Assembly: GCF_014842915.1 (NCBI RefSeq)
Contig: NZ_JACYXI010000005.1
Coordinates: forward strand, 124,001-188,000
DNA from: Roseibium litorale
GTDB lineage: Bacteria; Pseudomonadota; Alphaproteobacteria; Rhizobiales; Stappiaceae
Length of the DNA stretch: 64,000 nt
Reading direction: 5' to 3'
The translations under genes and the position numbers were made by a program. The stretch's first letter is position 1, and each line of letters begins with the position of its first letter. The notes under the pieces are model-generated. The model saw only the letters and a list, made by a program, of their open reading frames with translations, ran no database searches and had not been told where the DNA came from. Below, one piece after another: positions 35,689 to 46,133 of the stretch.

Positions 35689-36630
35689 TCAGAGGTGGAA
35701 GACGCGGCTGGGCTGAAAACGGCCCTTTTCAATGGCTCCTAGCGCCACCGGAACGCCAGCATGGCTGGCATAGGCGGCGTCACAGGACAGCGGGGCGTCG
35801 CGGCCTCTTAGAAGCACTGGCATGCCCTGACGGATCTTTGCTGCATCCTCGATAGACACAGGCAATTCGACCAGCGCGTCGAGGGACTCCCGCACCGGCA
35901 GGATGAACTCGGCGACCAGATCCTCATAGGTGCCATCTTCACCAAGGTTTTCGACGGCTTCCACCAGCTCCTCGAGTGACACCATGTCCTCTTCCCCGAA
36001 CGGCCCTACCAGCAGACGGCGCAGCACTGTCACATGGCCGCAAGTCCCCAGACGCCGGCCCAGATCGCGCGCAAGCGCGCGCACATAGGTTCCCTTGCCG
36101 CATTCGGCTTCGAAGACGGCCCGGTTCTCATCCGGCAGCTCGACAAGATCCAGCCGATGGACATCGATCGGACGCGCTTCCAGCTCAACCTCTTCGCCGC
36201 CGCGGGCAAGATCATAGGCCCGCTCACCATCCACCTTGATCGCGGAGAAGATCGGCGGAACCTGCATGATCGTGCCAATGAACTCAGGTAGAACTTCACG
36301 GATGGCGGCCTCTTCCGGCCGCACGTCCGACGTCGCAATCACTTCGCCTTCCGTGTCGTCCGTGTTGGTCTCCACGCCCCAGGTCACCTCGAACCGGTAG
36401 ACCTTGCGTCCATCCATGACGAAGGGAACGGTCTTGGTTGCCTCGCCAAAGGCAATCGGCAGACAGCCGGAGGCACGCGGATCCAGTGTGCCTGCATGGC
36501 CGACCTTCTGGGGGTGCAGGATACGCTTCAGACGCGACAGGGCATCGTTGGAGGTCAACCCATAGGGCTTGTCCAGCACCAGCCAGCCGTTGATCGTGTT
36601 GCGTTGCCTGCGTACCTGTTGCCGCGCCAT
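35689..36630 (-). CDS. truB: tRNA pseudouridine(55) synthase
   Basis: Makes pseudouridine 55 in the T-loop of tRNAs. 313 residues with catalytic D50 in GHAGTLDPRASG and the thumb-side motif LVLDKPYGLTSND. It is the last gene of the rimP-nusA-ylxR-infB-rbfA-truB series on the minus strand. rpsO, its common downstream neighbour, is displaced by about 10 kb here. Confidence 0.97.
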   Translation of the reverse strand: MARQQVRRQRNTINGWLVLDKPYGLTSNDALSRLKRILHPQKVGHAGTLDPRASGCLPIAFGEATKTVPFVMDGRKVYRFEVTWGVETNTDDTEGEVIATSDVRPEEAAIREVLPEFIGTIMQVPPIFSAIKVDGERAYDLARGGEEVELEARPIDVHRLDLVELPDENRAVFEAECGKGTYVRALARDLGRRLGTCGHVTVLRRLLVGPFGEEDMVSLEELVEAVENLGEDGTYEDLVAEFILPVRESLDALVELPVSIEDAAKIRQGMPVLLRGRDAPLSCDAAYASHAGVPVALGAIEKGRFQPSRVFHL

Positions 36631-36709
36631 GAAATGTCCGCCATGAGAAAGGAAATGCGCTTCCTGCCGGCATCAGGATACCAGCAGGGATAGACCCGGA
36701 AACCTGGTC

Positions 36710-37147
36710 TTACTCTTCTTCGTCCCGGCCGCCGAGATCATCGCCATCGTCATCCCGGTCGAGATCGCGGGCGACCGTCGGTGAATGCAGCAGCGTGTCG
36801 ATCCGCATGTCATCGTCGTAGCGGGTATCGAGCATGAAACGCAGGTCCGGCATGTATTTCATGGTCAGGCGGCGCGACACCAATCCGCGCAGATACTTGG
36901 CGCTGTGGTTGAGAGCCTTCTCGATCTTCTTCCCATCCCCACCGCCGAGCGGCATGATCAGGCAGGTCGCGAGGCGCAGATCCGGCGTCATGCGCACTTC
37001 CGGAATGGTGATGATGATCCCGGCAAGCTCCGGATCGGAGACTTCGCCGCGGGTAAGAATGTCGGACAGTTCCTTGCGGACGAGTTCGCCCACGCGAAGC
37101 TGGCGCTGAGAGGGGCCTTTGGCCGTGTGTCCCGTATGTCGTGCCAT
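36710..37147 (-). CDS. rbfA: 30S ribosome-binding factor A
   Basis: 145-residue KH-like factor for 16S rRNA maturation and cold adaptation. It begins MARHTGHTAKGPSQRQLRVG and contains the core ELSDILTRGEVSDPEL. The C-terminal tail is very acidic (DRDDDGDDLGGRDEEE). The start at 37147 is the family position; the frame extends further upstream without family similarity. Confidence 0.96.
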   Translation of the reverse strand: MARHTGHTAKGPSQRQLRVGELVRKELSDILTRGEVSDPELAGIIITIPEVRMTPDLRLATCLIMPLGGGDGKKIEKALNHSAKYLRGLVSRRLTMKYMPDLRFMLDTRYDDDMRIDTLLHSPTVARDLDRDDDGDDLGGRDEEE

Positions 37148-37225
37148 GGAGTGATATCCCGTTGCGGTCTTCCCGGCCCCCAAGGCTCTGGGAAAAGGCG
37201 CGGCCTTCAAGCCGCATAAAATGAC

Positions 37226-37258
37226 AACGCCGGCGCAAACAATCTCTGCGCCGACGTT
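37226..37258 (-). other. Hairpin between infB and rbfA
   Basis: AACGCCGGCGCA (37226-37237) and TGCGCCGACGTT (37247-37258) form a 12-bp stem with one mismatch, 22 bases after the infB stop. On the minus strand it is followed by GTCATTTTATG, a poor T-run. It may be an attenuator or a processing site that separates infB from rbfA expression. Confidence 0.55.
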
Positions 37259-37280
37259 CAATATGGTTATGCGGCGCGGC

Positions 37281-39947
37281 TCAGAGCGTCCGGGCAATCT
37301 GCTCGACGCGGAAACACTCGATGATATCGCCCGGACGCATGTCCTGGTAATTCACGAAGTTCATGCCGCATTCCTGACCGGATTCCACCGTCTTGACTTC
37401 ATCCTTAAAGCGCTTGAGCGTGCCAAGCTTGCCTTCGTGGATGACCACATCGTTGCGGATGAGGCGCACTTCTGCGCCGCGTTCCACGATGCCTTCGGTG
37501 ACCAGACAGCCCGCGACCTTGCCGACCTTGGTGATGTTGAAGATCTCGCGGATCTCCGCATTGCCAAGGAAGGTCTCGCGGCGTTCCGGAGACAGCAGGC
37601 CGGACATGGCTGCTTTGATGTCATCCACCAGGTCGTAGATGATGTTGTAGTAGCGGATCTCGACGCCTTCGCGGGCCGCTGCTTCCCGGGCCTGCTTGTT
37701 GGCACGCACGTTGAAGCCGAAGATCGGCGCCTTGGAGGCCATCGCCAGAGTGATGTCGCTTTCCGTGATCCCGCCGACACCGGCCATGAGGATACGGGCT
37801 GCCACTTCATCCGTGCCCAGCTCGGCAAGAGCGTGGGAGATGGCTTCGACAGAACCCTGCACATCGCCCTTGAGGACCAGCGGGAATTCCTTCCGGCCGG
37901 TTTCCTGCAGACGGTTCATCATCTGCTCAAGCGAACCGCGGGCACCGCTTGCCACGACAGAGGCCTTCTCACGGATCTGGCGCTGACGATAGTCAACGAT
38001 TTCACGCGCGCGGGCTTCGTTCTCGACAACGGCGACCATGTCACCAGCCGCTGGCGTTCCCTGGAAACCGAGAACCTCAACCGGCTTGGAGGGATCAGCC
38101 TCCTTCACCTGATTGCCGTCCTCATCCAGCATGGCACGTACACGGCCCCATTCGGAGCCCGCCACCAGGATGTCACCCGGACGCAGCGTGCCCTTCTGGA
38201 CCAGAACCGTCGCAACCGGGCCGCGGCCACGGTCAAGCTGGGCTTCGATGACGATCCCCTCTGCCGTGCGGTTCGGGTTGGCCTTAAGCTCAAGAACTTC
38301 AGCCTGCAGCAGGATCATTTCCAGCAGCTTGTCGAGGTTGGTGCCCTGCTTGGCAGAGACTTCCACATCGATCACGTCACCACCCATGGCTTCCACCACG
38401 ATGGAGTCGTTCAGCAGCTCGGTACGGACCCGGTTCGGATCGGCAGCAGGCTTGTCCATCTTGTTGATGGCCACGATGATCGGCACGTCGGCAGCCTTCG
38501 CATGGGCGATGGCTTCCTTGGTCTGCGGCTTCACACCATCGTCCGCGGCCACCACAAGGATGACGATATCGGTCGACTTCGCACCACGGGCACGCATCTG
38601 CGAGAACGCAGCGTGGCCCGGAGTATCGATGAAGGTGATCTTGTTGCCGTTCTGCTCAATCTGATAGGCGCCAATGTGCTGGGTGATGCCACCGGCTTCA
38701 CCAGCAACCACCTTGGCATTCCTGATCGCATCCAGAAGCGAGGTCTTGCCGTGGTCGACGTGACCCATGATCGTCACAACCGGCGGACGCGGCTGCAGGT
38801 TTTCCGCAGCATCCGCTTCAGAGAACAGACCTTCTTCCACATCCGATTCGGACACGCGCTTTACGGTGTGGCCCATTTCGGACGCGATCAGTTCAGCCGT
38901 ATCCGCGTCGATCACATCGTTGATCTTCATCATCTGTCCCTGCTTCATCAGCAGCTTGATGACGTCAACAGCGCGCTCGGCCATACGGTTGGCGAGTTCC
39001 TGAATGGTGATGGCTTCCGGCAGAATGACTTCACGCGAGATCTTCTCACGCACCGTCTGCTGCATGCCGCGCTTCGCCTTTTCCTGACGGCGGCGCATGG
39101 ACGCCAGCGAACGCGAACGGCCCTCGTCACCACCGGTTGCGGCGGAGATGGTCAGCTTCGACCGGCGGCGGTCTTCATCAGCACCACGGGGACGAGCAGG
39201 CGTCGGAGCCGGCTTGGCCCGCTTGACTGCACGCACACCAGCCTTGTTGCGTTCATCGTCGCCTTCCGGCTCGGCAACAGGCTTCCGTGTGAGGACCGGC
39301 GGCTTGGCGCCTTCGGGACGCTGAGCGGCCGGACGGACAGCAGCAGGACGTGCCGGGGTTGCAGCGGCGCGCGGCGTTTCAACCGGCTCTTCCTGAGCAG
39401 CTTCGGCCGGAGCAGAGGCCGCACGTTCAGCAGCGAGACGGGCTTCTTCAGCCTCGCGCAGCTTGCGGGCTTCCTCTTCCGCCTTCAGGCGGATTTCTTC
39501 TTCAGCGCGGCGCTTGGCCTCTTCTTCGGCCCGGCGCTTGGCTTCGATCTCCGCGAGGCGCTTTTCCTCAACAGCGCGTTCCTGAGCCATCTTCAGGGCC
39601 GTTGCACGTGCAGCGGCCTCTTCCTTGGTCAAGGTGCGCAGAACCGCTCCGCCGCTACCCTTTTGCGGGCGCTGGCCTGGGCGCGGCATTTTCATTTCGG
39701 GAGCGGGCTTGCGCGGTGCTTCCTCAGGTGTCTCAAGCCGCTGGGTCTGAAGAGCTTGCGCCTCGGGCTTTGCCTCCTGTCCAGGAAGCACAACACGGCG
39801 CTTCTTCTTCTCCACGACGACGGCCTTTGACCGGCCATGCGAGAAGGACTGCCGAACCGTTCCCTGGTCGCCACCACCCCGCTTGAGGCCAAGCGTCTTG
39901 CGCTCGACGCTGATTGTCTTGTCGCCTGGATTTTTCGTATCGCTCAT
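37281..39947 (-). CDS. infB: Translation initiation factor IF-2
   Basis: GTPase that places initiator tRNA on the 30S subunit. 888 residues. A long N-terminal extension (about 1-300) contains a charged coiled-coil of KRRAEEEA-type repeats (130-170) and Ala/Pro-rich linkers. The G domain has GHVDHGKT (395-402), DTPGH (441-445) and NKMD (495-498), followed by domains II-IV. The start at 39947 follows GAAGG. It is 7 bases after ylxR. Confidence 0.97.
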   Translation of the reverse strand: MSDTKNPGDKTISVERKTLGLKRGGGDQGTVRQSFSHGRSKAVVVEKKKRRVVLPGQEAKPEAQALQTQRLETPEEAPRKPAPEMKMPRPGQRPQKGSGGAVLRTLTKEEAAARATALKMAQERAVEEKRLAEIEAKRRAEEEAKRRAEEEIRLKAEEEARKLREAEEARLAAERAASAPAEAAQEEPVETPRAAATPARPAAVRPAAQRPEGAKPPVLTRKPVAEPEGDDERNKAGVRAVKRAKPAPTPARPRGADEDRRRSKLTISAATGGDEGRSRSLASMRRRQEKAKRGMQQTVREKISREVILPEAITIQELANRMAERAVDVIKLLMKQGQMMKINDVIDADTAELIASEMGHTVKRVSESDVEEGLFSEADAAENLQPRPPVVTIMGHVDHGKTSLLDAIRNAKVVAGEAGGITQHIGAYQIEQNGNKITFIDTPGHAAFSQMRARGAKSTDIVILVVAADDGVKPQTKEAIAHAKAADVPIIVAINKMDKPAADPNRVRTELLNDSIVVEAMGGDVIDVEVSAKQGTNLDKLLEMILLQAEVLELKANPNRTAEGIVIEAQLDRGRGPVATVLVQKGTLRPGDILVAGSEWGRVRAMLDEDGNQVKEADPSKPVEVLGFQGTPAAGDMVAVVENEARAREIVDYRQRQIREKASVVASGARGSLEQMMNRLQETGRKEFPLVLKGDVQGSVEAISHALAELGTDEVAARILMAGVGGITESDITLAMASKAPIFGFNVRANKQAREAAAREGVEIRYYNIIYDLVDDIKAAMSGLLSPERRETFLGNAEIREIFNITKVGKVAGCLVTEGIVERGAEVRLIRNDVVIHEGKLGTLKRFKDEVKTVESGQECGMNFVNYQDMRPGDIIECFRVEQIARTL

Positions 39948-39954
39948 ATTGCCT

Positions 39955-40608
39955 TCAGTCCTGCGCAACCGCACCGTCTGCGTTGCCTATGTCTTTTGCG
40001 GCGGAATTCGACCGGAAAGCCTCCAGTTCGCGCACTCGCGACAGGAAGTTTTCGCTCGCCCGGCCCGCAAGCAGTGCAGCATGTATCACATTTGACCGAC
40101 CCAATGCCAAATCCAATTGAGTCGAATCGAACAAACGGACGATCTGAGGCCCGTTTGCAGTCTCGTTTCGGCCCGCAGCAACCGCTGCAAGCTTTCGAAT
40201 GCCGTCGTCTGCGGCCTCCGAGGCATGGATGAGGCCAGAAACGGGATCCCGCTTCAAAGCAGCCTCAACCTTTGAAAAGCCGGTCACGAGTTCGCCAGCC
40301 TTGCGGGTCATGGACAACGCGGACAAAGCCGCTTTCTCCAGAAGGGCGTCGACACGCCCCGCAAGCCCGGCCTCGACCTGGGCTTCACATTTGAACCCCC
40401 GGCCGAAAACCCGCTTCTTCTGCTTTTCCGCTGCCTCGATCGTCTCCGCGGCAGCCGTCACCCAGACACCCCGTCCAGGCAACACCCGTTTAAGGTCCGG
40501 GACGACCTGCCCCTGCGGGTCCAGAACGAAGCGGATCAACTGATCCACCGGCAGAACCGCACGCGTCACGGCACATTGCCGTTCGGCCGGCTCGTTCTTT
40601 CTTGGCAC
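39955..40608 (-). CDS. YlxR-type RNA-binding protein (DUF448) with L7Ae-like domain
   Basis: 217 residues. The N-terminal YlxR domain (about 8-85) has [17 protein letters not shown] and LPGRGVWV. The C-terminal part (about 95-185) resembles a ribosomal L7Ae-like fold ([20 protein letters not shown]). This fused form between nusA and infB is usual in alphaproteobacteria. Role in transcription or translation is not well defined. Confidence 0.88.
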   Translation of the reverse strand: MPRKNEPAERQCAVTRAVLPVDQLIRFVLDPQGQVVPDLKRVLPGRGVWVTAAAETIEAAEKQKKRVFGRGFKCEAQVEAGLAGRVDALLEKAALSALSMTRKAGELVTGFSKVEAALKRDPVSGLIHASEAADDGIRKLAAVAAGRNETANGPQIVRLFDSTQLDLALGRSNVIHAALLAGRASENFLSRVRELEAFRSNSAAKDIGNADGAVAQD

Positions 40609-40644
40609 CCGTTTCCTCCATTCATCCGCCCGAGAGCGGATGGA

Positions 40645-42285
40645 TCAGCCGTTTAAGATGACGCCTTCGCTGGCCTCTTCACCGGCAGCTTCGTCGTCGT
40701 CACCGTCTTCATCCGCAGCCTCTTCGGAGGCGAGTTCTTCTTCGGTGATCCAGCCTGCAGCCAGACGGGCGGCCATGACCATGGCTTCTGCGTCTGCACG
40801 CGACAGGTCGCAACCCGACAGAGCACCTTCGTAGCGCTTCGTCTCGCCGTCCTTGCGTTCGCTCCAGCCGACGAGATCGTCAGCAGCGCAACCGGCAAGG
40901 TCTTCCACGGTCTTGATGTCTTCCTTGCCCAGAGCCACAAGCATGGCAGTGGTCAGGCCATCAATCGACCGCAGATCGTCGGAAACGCCAAGATCGCGGC
41001 GTTCCTGATCCAGCTTTGCTTCCAGCTCGTCAAGGTAATCGCGGGCACGTGCCTGGATTTCCTCAGCCGTGTCGTCATCGAAGCCTTCGATCATCGAAAT
41101 TTCGTCGAGATCCACATAAGCGACTTCTTCAACAGAGGCAAAGCCTTCGGTCGCCAGAAGCTGACCGACCATCTCGTCGACATTCAGGGCTTCCATGAAC
41201 AGCTGTGACCGCTCCTGGAATTCCTTCTGCCGGCGCTCGGATTCTTCCTGCTCGGTCATGATATCGATGGCCCAGCCGGTAAGCTGGCTTGCCAGACGGA
41301 CGTTCTGACCGCGGCGGCCAATGGCCAGCGACAGCTGCTCGTCAGGGACCACGACCTCGATGCGCTCTGCATCTTCGTCCAGGACCACCTTGGCAACTTC
41401 AGCCGGCTGCAGCGCATTGACGATGAAGGTTGCCGGATCATCATTCCACGGAATGATGTCGATCTTTTCGCCCTGCAACTCGCCGACAACGGCCTGAACG
41501 CGGGAACCGCGCATACCAACACAGGCGCCGACCGGATCAATCGAGCTGTCCTTGGAGATCACGGCGATCTTCGCACGGGAACCCGGATCACGGGCAACAG
41601 CACGGATCTCGATAACGCCGTCGTAGATTTCCGGAACTTCCTGCGCGAAGAGCTTCGACATGAACTGCGGATGGGTGCGCGACAGGAAAATCTGCGGGCC
41701 GCGCTGCTCGCGGCGCACGTCATAGATATAGGCGCGGATACGGTCGCCGGTGCGGAACGCTTCACGCGGGATGAGCTCGTCGCGGCGGACGATGCCTTCG
41801 CCACGGCCAAGGTCCACGATCACATTGCCGTATTCAGCACGCTTGACCACGCCGTTGACGACTTCGCCGATACGGTCCTTGAACTCGTCATACTGGCGGT
41901 CACGCTCGGCTTCGCGCACTTTCTGCACGATCACCTGCTTCGCGGACTGAGCAGCAATACGGCCAAAATCCAGCGGCGGCAGCGGTTCGGCGATGTAGTC
42001 GCCCAAGGTCGCTTCCGGGTTACGGGCCTGGGCATCTTCAATTGAGATCTCGGTCGAGACATTCTCAACCGTCTCAACAACCTGAAGCAAACGCTGCAGC
42101 CGGATTTCACCGGTTTTCGAATTGATCTCGGCGCGGACTTCCGTCTCCGTGCCATAACGGGAGCGGGCAGCCTTCTGGATGGCATCTTCCATTGCCGTGA
42201 TCACGATGCCCCGGTCGATCGACTTTTCACGGGCGACCGCGTCAGCGATTTGCAGCAGTTCAAGCCGGTTCGCGCTGATTGCCAT
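40645..42285 (-). CDS. nusA: Transcription termination/antitermination protein NusA
   Basis: 546 residues: NusA N-terminal domain, S1 domain (about 130-200), two KH domains (about 205-345), and two helix-hairpin-helix acidic repeats before a very acidic C-terminus. The start (MAISANRLELLQIADAVA) is the family N-terminus. Modulates pausing, termination and rRNA antitermination. 70 bases after rimP. Confidence 0.97.
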   Translation of the reverse strand: MAISANRLELLQIADAVAREKSIDRGIVITAMEDAIQKAARSRYGTETEVRAEINSKTGEIRLQRLLQVVETVENVSTEISIEDAQARNPEATLGDYIAEPLPPLDFGRIAAQSAKQVIVQKVREAERDRQYDEFKDRIGEVVNGVVKRAEYGNVIVDLGRGEGIVRRDELIPREAFRTGDRIRAYIYDVRREQRGPQIFLSRTHPQFMSKLFAQEVPEIYDGVIEIRAVARDPGSRAKIAVISKDSSIDPVGACVGMRGSRVQAVVGELQGEKIDIIPWNDDPATFIVNALQPAEVAKVVLDEDAERIEVVVPDEQLSLAIGRRGQNVRLASQLTGWAIDIMTEQEESERRQKEFQERSQLFMEALNVDEMVGQLLATEGFASVEEVAYVDLDEISMIEGFDDDTAEEIQARARDYLDELEAKLDQERRDLGVSDDLRSIDGLTTAMLVALGKEDIKTVEDLAGCAADDLVGWSERKDGETKRYEGALSGCDLSRADAEAMVMAARLAAGWITEEELASEEAADEDGDDDEAAGEEASEGVILNG

Positions 42286-42355
42286 TCAATCCACTCCTCT
42301 CGCGCAGCCTGTTGTCGTTTCCTGCGCGTTTATTGTTGCCCCGGTCTGTGCCGTT

Positions 42356-42946
42356 TCAGTTGGGCCGTTTATCCTCTGATGACACCTCTGCATCGCGGGC
42401 AGCCAAAGCCGCCTTCTCTGCCTGCAGAGCCGCCGTAATCAAGTCGTCGGTCAAAACCAGCCGGGCTTCCCCGATGTGATCCATCGGCAGAACAACGGTG
42501 TCCTCCTCGCCCTTCTTCACGTCGGACAGGCGGACAAGTGCGGCATCCGCCTTGGACCCCAGCAGAAGGCCACGGTAACGTTTGCGGCCGTCGATCATGG
42601 TGGACAGCTCCACCTTGACTTCATGACCCGCCCAGCGGTCAAAATCGGACACACGCACCAGAGGCCGGTCGATCCCGGGCGACGAAATCTCAAGGTGGTA
42701 GGCACGGTTGATCGGATCGTCGACATCCAGCGCCGGAGAAACACCCCGGCTGATGGTCTCGCAATCATCCACCGTCATGGTTCCATCCGGGCGCTCTGCC
42801 ATGATCTGCAGCGTGCACCCATTGGCAGCGCTGATCTTGATGCGGACCAGACGGTAACCCAGATCCTCAATAACCGGCTCGACAATAGCCGATACACGGG
42901 CTTCCAGGCCATCTTCTGTAATGATGCGTGGTTCGACGTCGTTCAC
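42356..42946 (-). CDS. rimP: Ribosome maturation factor RimP
   Basis: 196 residues; assists 30S assembly. The family pattern [20 protein letters not shown] and [10 protein letters not shown] is clear. It is the first gene of the translation operon. The 244-base region upstream to trmB contains no gene; it probably holds the operon promoter and the end of the trmB transcript, though I cannot mark clear boxes. Confidence 0.95.
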   Translation of the reverse strand: MNDVEPRIITEDGLEARVSAIVEPVIEDLGYRLVRIKISAANGCTLQIMAERPDGTMTVDDCETISRGVSPALDVDDPINRAYHLEISSPGIDRPLVRVSDFDRWAGHEVKVELSTMIDGRKRYRGLLLGSKADAALVRLSDVKKGEEDTVVLPMDHIGEARLVLTDDLITAALQAEKAALAARDAEVSSEDKRPN

Positions 42947-43190
42947 GCTCTACTCCTGTTCGGCCACCTCTCAGGGCGCCCTAAAATCCGGTCATCCTAA
43001 CCGGAAAGCGTTGTGCCTAAACACTTTCGGAGCGGGTCCCTTCCGGGCCCCACCCTCATACCGCTAACCAGCCGTGTGAGATGAAACACGGACCATATAC
43101 AGGCAAACACCCCACCAACGCAAGGACAAAGGACCCCTGGGCGGGAAACAGACCGGCAAATCCGTTGCGAGAGGCGGCAGGCCTCCCAAG

Positions 43191-43877
43191 TCAGACCCGC
43201 AGGAAAGTCAGATAGCGGGGCACCCGCTCCTCGCGGAATGCCTTTGCCTCATAGCGCGTTCCAGGCCAGTTGGCCCAGGGCTTGCGCCAGTCTTCCGGAC
43301 CTTCGGCCATCCATTCAAAGGCGGAATGGTCCCGGCAGTGCTGCAGCGCCCAATCCACATAAGTGTCGATGTCGCTGGCAAACCGGAACTGGCAGCCGGG
43401 CTTGATCACCCGTGCGTAGCGGTCAAGATTCTGCGGATTGATGAAGCGCCGCTTCCAGTGACGCTTCTTCGGCCAGGGGTCAGGATAGAGCTGATAGGCC
43501 AGATCAATCGAGGCTTCCGGCAGCCAATCAAGCACATTGATGGCGTCATCGTCGTAAAGCCGGATGTTGCGCAGACCTTCCTCGTTCAGCGTATTGACCA
43601 CCTTGGCCATGCTGCCAACAAAAGGTTCTACGCCGATCAGCCCGACATCCGGATTTTCACGCGCCCTGTGAAGCAGATGCTCACCACCGCCAAAGCCGAC
43701 TTCCAGCCAGACTTCGCGGACAGGAACATCAAACAGATCAGCCAGGTTCTGAGGTGCAGGCTCACTGAGGTCCAGCGACAAGCGCGGCAGCTCCGTCTCC
43801 ATGAGATGGGTGCGGCGCGGGCTGAGCGGTTTGCCTTTGCGGCGCCCGTAGAATGAACCTTCGTAACGTTCGGTCAT
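43191..43877 (-). CDS. trmB: tRNA (guanine-N7-)-methyltransferase
   Basis: Methylates G46 of tRNA. 228 residues: SAM-binding [13 protein letters not shown], and the family signature [15 protein letters not shown]. The start at 43877 (MTERYEG) is preferred over an in-frame ATG nine codons upstream; the ribosome site is weak for either. Follows metK, with a hairpin between them. Confidence 0.94.
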   Translation of the reverse strand: MTERYEGSFYGRRKGKPLSPRRTHLMETELPRLSLDLSEPAPQNLADLFDVPVREVWLEVGFGGGEHLLHRARENPDVGLIGVEPFVGSMAKVVNTLNEEGLRNIRLYDDDAINVLDWLPEASIDLAYQLYPDPWPKKRHWKRRFINPQNLDRYARVIKPGCQFRFASDIDTYVDWALQHCRDHSAFEWMAEGPEDWRKPWANWPGTRYEAKAFREERVPRYLTFLRV

Positions 43878-43891
43878 TTTCTTCAAAGCAA

Positions 43892-43917
43892 ACCGCCGGC
43901 CCATCTGAGCCGGCGGT
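43892..43917 (-). terminator. GC-rich hairpin between metK and trmB
   Basis: ACCGCCGGC (43892-43900) pairs with GCCGGCGGT (43909-43917), 32 bases beyond the metK stop; on the minus strand TTTGCTTTG follows. A weak or partial terminator that could also lower trmB expression, since trmB starts only 14 bases later. Confidence 0.55.
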
Positions 43918-43948
43918 CTGTTCCCGTGTTCGGTTGATGCGGCGGGCC

Positions 43949-45121
43949 TTATCCCGCAATCGTGCGGAGCGCGTCAACCAGATCCGTCTTTTCCCAGGTG
44001 AATCCGCCATCCGCATCAGGCTCACGGCCGAAATGGCCATAGGCAGCGGTGCGTTCGTAGATGGCGTTGTTCAGCTTGAGATGCTCACGAATGCCGCGCG
44101 GGCTCAGGCGCATGACATCGCGCAAGCCCTTTTCCAAAACAGCTTCGTCGCACTGGCCGGTGCCGTGAAGGTCGACATAGACCGACAGCGGCTCGGAAAC
44201 GCCAATGGCGTAGGAGAGCTGAATGGTGCAGCGCTCAGCCAGTTCAGCCGCCACGACATTCTTCGCCAGATAGCGGGCCGCATAAGCTGCAGACCGGTCG
44301 ACCTTGGTCGGATCCTTGCCGGAGAAGGCACCGCCGCCATGGGGAGCAGCACCGCCGTAGGTGTCGACGATGATCTTGCGGCCAGTCAGGCCGGCATCGC
44401 CATCAGGACCGCCAATCACGAAGGCGCCGGTCGGATTGACGTGCCAGACTGTTTCGCCGGAAATCCAGCCATCCGGCAGAGACTGACGGATGTAGGGCTC
44501 GACAATCGCCCGAACGTCATGGGACGTCAGCGATGCATCAAGATGCTGGGTGGACAGAACCAGAGAAGACACGCCAACCGGCTTGCCGCCAACATAGCGG
44601 ATCGTGACCTGGCTCTTGGCGTCCGGCCCAAGCACCGGCTCGCGGCCGGACTTGCGGGCTTCCGCCAGGGTCTTGAGGATCTTGTGTGAATAGAGGATCG
44701 GGGCTGGCATCAGCTCCGGGGTCTCACGGCAGGCATAGCCGAACATGATCCCCTGGTCGCCAGCACCTTCATCCTTGTTGTCAGCGGCATCAACGCCCTG
44801 GGCGATATGCGCGGACTGGGCATGAAGGTGAACTGCAACCTCGCAGTTCTCCCAATGGAACCCATCCTGCTCATAGCCGATGTCCTTCACGGCCATGCGG
44901 GCGAGATGAGCAATATAATCCTTGGTCACTTCAGCGGGACCGCGCGTCTCCCCGGCAATGACGATCCGGTTGGTCGTCGCAAGAGTTTCGCAGGCCACAC
45001 GGGCATCCGGCATCAGCTTGAGATAGGCATCAACAACCGCATCGGAAATGCGGTCGCACACCTTGTCCGGATGGCCTTCAGAGACCGATTCAGATGTGAA
45101 AAGGTAATCTTGACGTGCCAT
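43949..45121 (-). CDS. metK: S-adenosylmethionine synthetase
   Basis: Makes SAM from methionine and ATP. 390 residues with GHPDKVCD (16-23), [12 protein letters not shown] and [16 protein letters not shown], all family signatures. The start at 45121 follows AAGGA by about 9 bases; a longer frame extends upstream through the hairpin and is not family-like. No SAM riboswitch consensus that I know is visible upstream, but there is a strong hairpin at 45154-45179. Confidence 0.97.
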   Translation of the reverse strand: MARQDYLFTSESVSEGHPDKVCDRISDAVVDAYLKLMPDARVACETLATTNRIVIAGETRGPAEVTKDYIAHLARMAVKDIGYEQDGFHWENCEVAVHLHAQSAHIAQGVDAADNKDEGAGDQGIMFGYACRETPELMPAPILYSHKILKTLAEARKSGREPVLGPDAKSQVTIRYVGGKPVGVSSLVLSTQHLDASLTSHDVRAIVEPYIRQSLPDGWISGETVWHVNPTGAFVIGGPDGDAGLTGRKIIVDTYGGAAPHGGGAFSGKDPTKVDRSAAYAARYLAKNVVAAELAERCTIQLSYAIGVSEPLSVYVDLHGTGQCDEAVLEKGLRDVMRLSPRGIREHLKLNNAIYERTAAYGHFGREPDADGGFTWEKTDLVDALRTIAG

Positions 45122-45153
45122 TGGCGAGCGTCCTTCTGGGAATGAATATGACA

Positions 45154-45179
45154 GGAGCGGTGACCTAGGCCACCGCTCC
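45154..45179 (-). other. Strong hairpin in the metK leader
   Basis: GGAGCGGTG (45154-45162) pairs with CACCGCTCC (45171-45179) with 8 bases between. It lies 54 bases after the stop of the XRE gene and 32 bases before the metK ATG. No T-run follows, so a regulatory leader structure is as likely as a terminator. Confidence 0.6.
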
Positions 45180-45233
45180 GGACACATCAATCTAAGAAGA
45201 ACCCCGCCGCGTCAAGCGCAGAGGTGCGTGAAA

Positions 45234-45638
45234 TCAGTCGTCACCGGCAAGGGAGCGGACCAGATCCACGATACGGCGGCGGACCTTCGGATCCTCGATG
45301 CGCACAAACGCCTTGTTCAGCGACAGGCCTTCAGAAGAAGACAGGAAGTCAACGACGTAGGACGTTGGCTGAGTTTCACCAAATCCCTCGGCTTCGTCCG
45401 GCGTACCTGGCGCATCTTCAAAGAAGAAGGCAACCGGAACCTTGAGGACGGTGGAAATGTGCTGAAGACGGCTCGCACCTATGCGGTTCGTGCCCTTTTC
45501 GTATTTCTGAATCTGCTGGAACGTGATTCCGAGGCTTTCACCAAGCTTCTCCTGACTCATGCCAAGCATCATTCTGCGCAAGCGCACACGGCTGCCGACA
45601 TGGATATCAATTGGATTAGGAGCTTTCTTGCTGGGCAT
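45234..45638 (-). CDS. XRE-family helix-turn-helix transcriptional regulator
   Basis: 134 residues. HTH_3 domain at about 17-72: RVRLRRMMLGMSQEKLGESL, then FQQIQKYEKGTNRIG. The C-terminal half is poorly conserved and may dimerise. The same gene lies between lnt and metK in many Hyphomicrobiales, so its place is conserved; targets are unknown. The start at 45638 is chosen for the family N-terminus MPSKKAPNPIDIHVG; the in-frame extension upstream falls in the leader. Confidence 0.88.
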   Translation of the reverse strand: MPSKKAPNPIDIHVGSRVRLRRMMLGMSQEKLGESLGITFQQIQKYEKGTNRIGASRLQHISTVLKVPVAFFFEDAPGTPDEAEGFGETQPTSYVVDFLSSSEGLSLNKAFVRIEDPKVRRRIVDLVRSLAGDD

Positions 45639-46133
45639 CTGTCTTTTTCTTTCTGCTACACGGCCCGAGGACCAGTGACCCTGTAGTGGCTGCACAGCCG
45701 CCACCATCAAAATGCCGCAGGACCCAAACCTGCCGGTTTGAACAGGTACCCCCTACCTGCAAACCCTGCGATTGCCCCACCAAATTTGAGGAGCTAGAAA
45801 GTTGTACCACACGAGTCATGCAAGGCCCAAGAAGATAAATCAATTTTAGCGCGAACTCGGGTTGCATTCCTAAACGGAAAACAAATTCCAAAACAGAAAC
45901 ACCCCCTCAATCGCACTCAAACTAGGCAAATTTAGCAATATTTGCACAATATATAGACACAACCTCTCCGCAACCGCCCTGATCTTCCAGCATTCAGTTC
46001 ACAGCGGCAGGCACAAGCGCCTCGTCTACGGCAAGTTTAGGGCCACTTTCCTGCCATCTGGCAGGATAAAGCATAGAGGCATTTGCGAGGCGCCGCGAAC
46101 GGTCTCATCCAATCCGCCAGAGGGAGGCTCCCT
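45639..46133. other. Non-coding interval between the XRE gene and lnt
   Basis: 495 bases without a credible gene. The part nearest the XRE gene (about 45830-45960) is clearly richer in A and T than the surroundings, including AATATTTGCACAATATATAG, and probably holds the XRE promoter on the minus strand. A small perfect hairpin, CCTGCC/GGCAGG, lies at 46050-46065, downstream of lnt, without a T-run. Confidence 0.6.

Noticed and set aside
37221-39830. 869-codon open frame antisense to infB
   Set aside because: Shadow of infB; rich in Arg, His and Asp as expected from reversed codons, with no family motif.
45122-45233. SAM-II or SAM/SAH riboswitch upstream of metK
   Set aside because: The hairpin does not match the consensus cores I know, so I kept it only as an unassigned structure.
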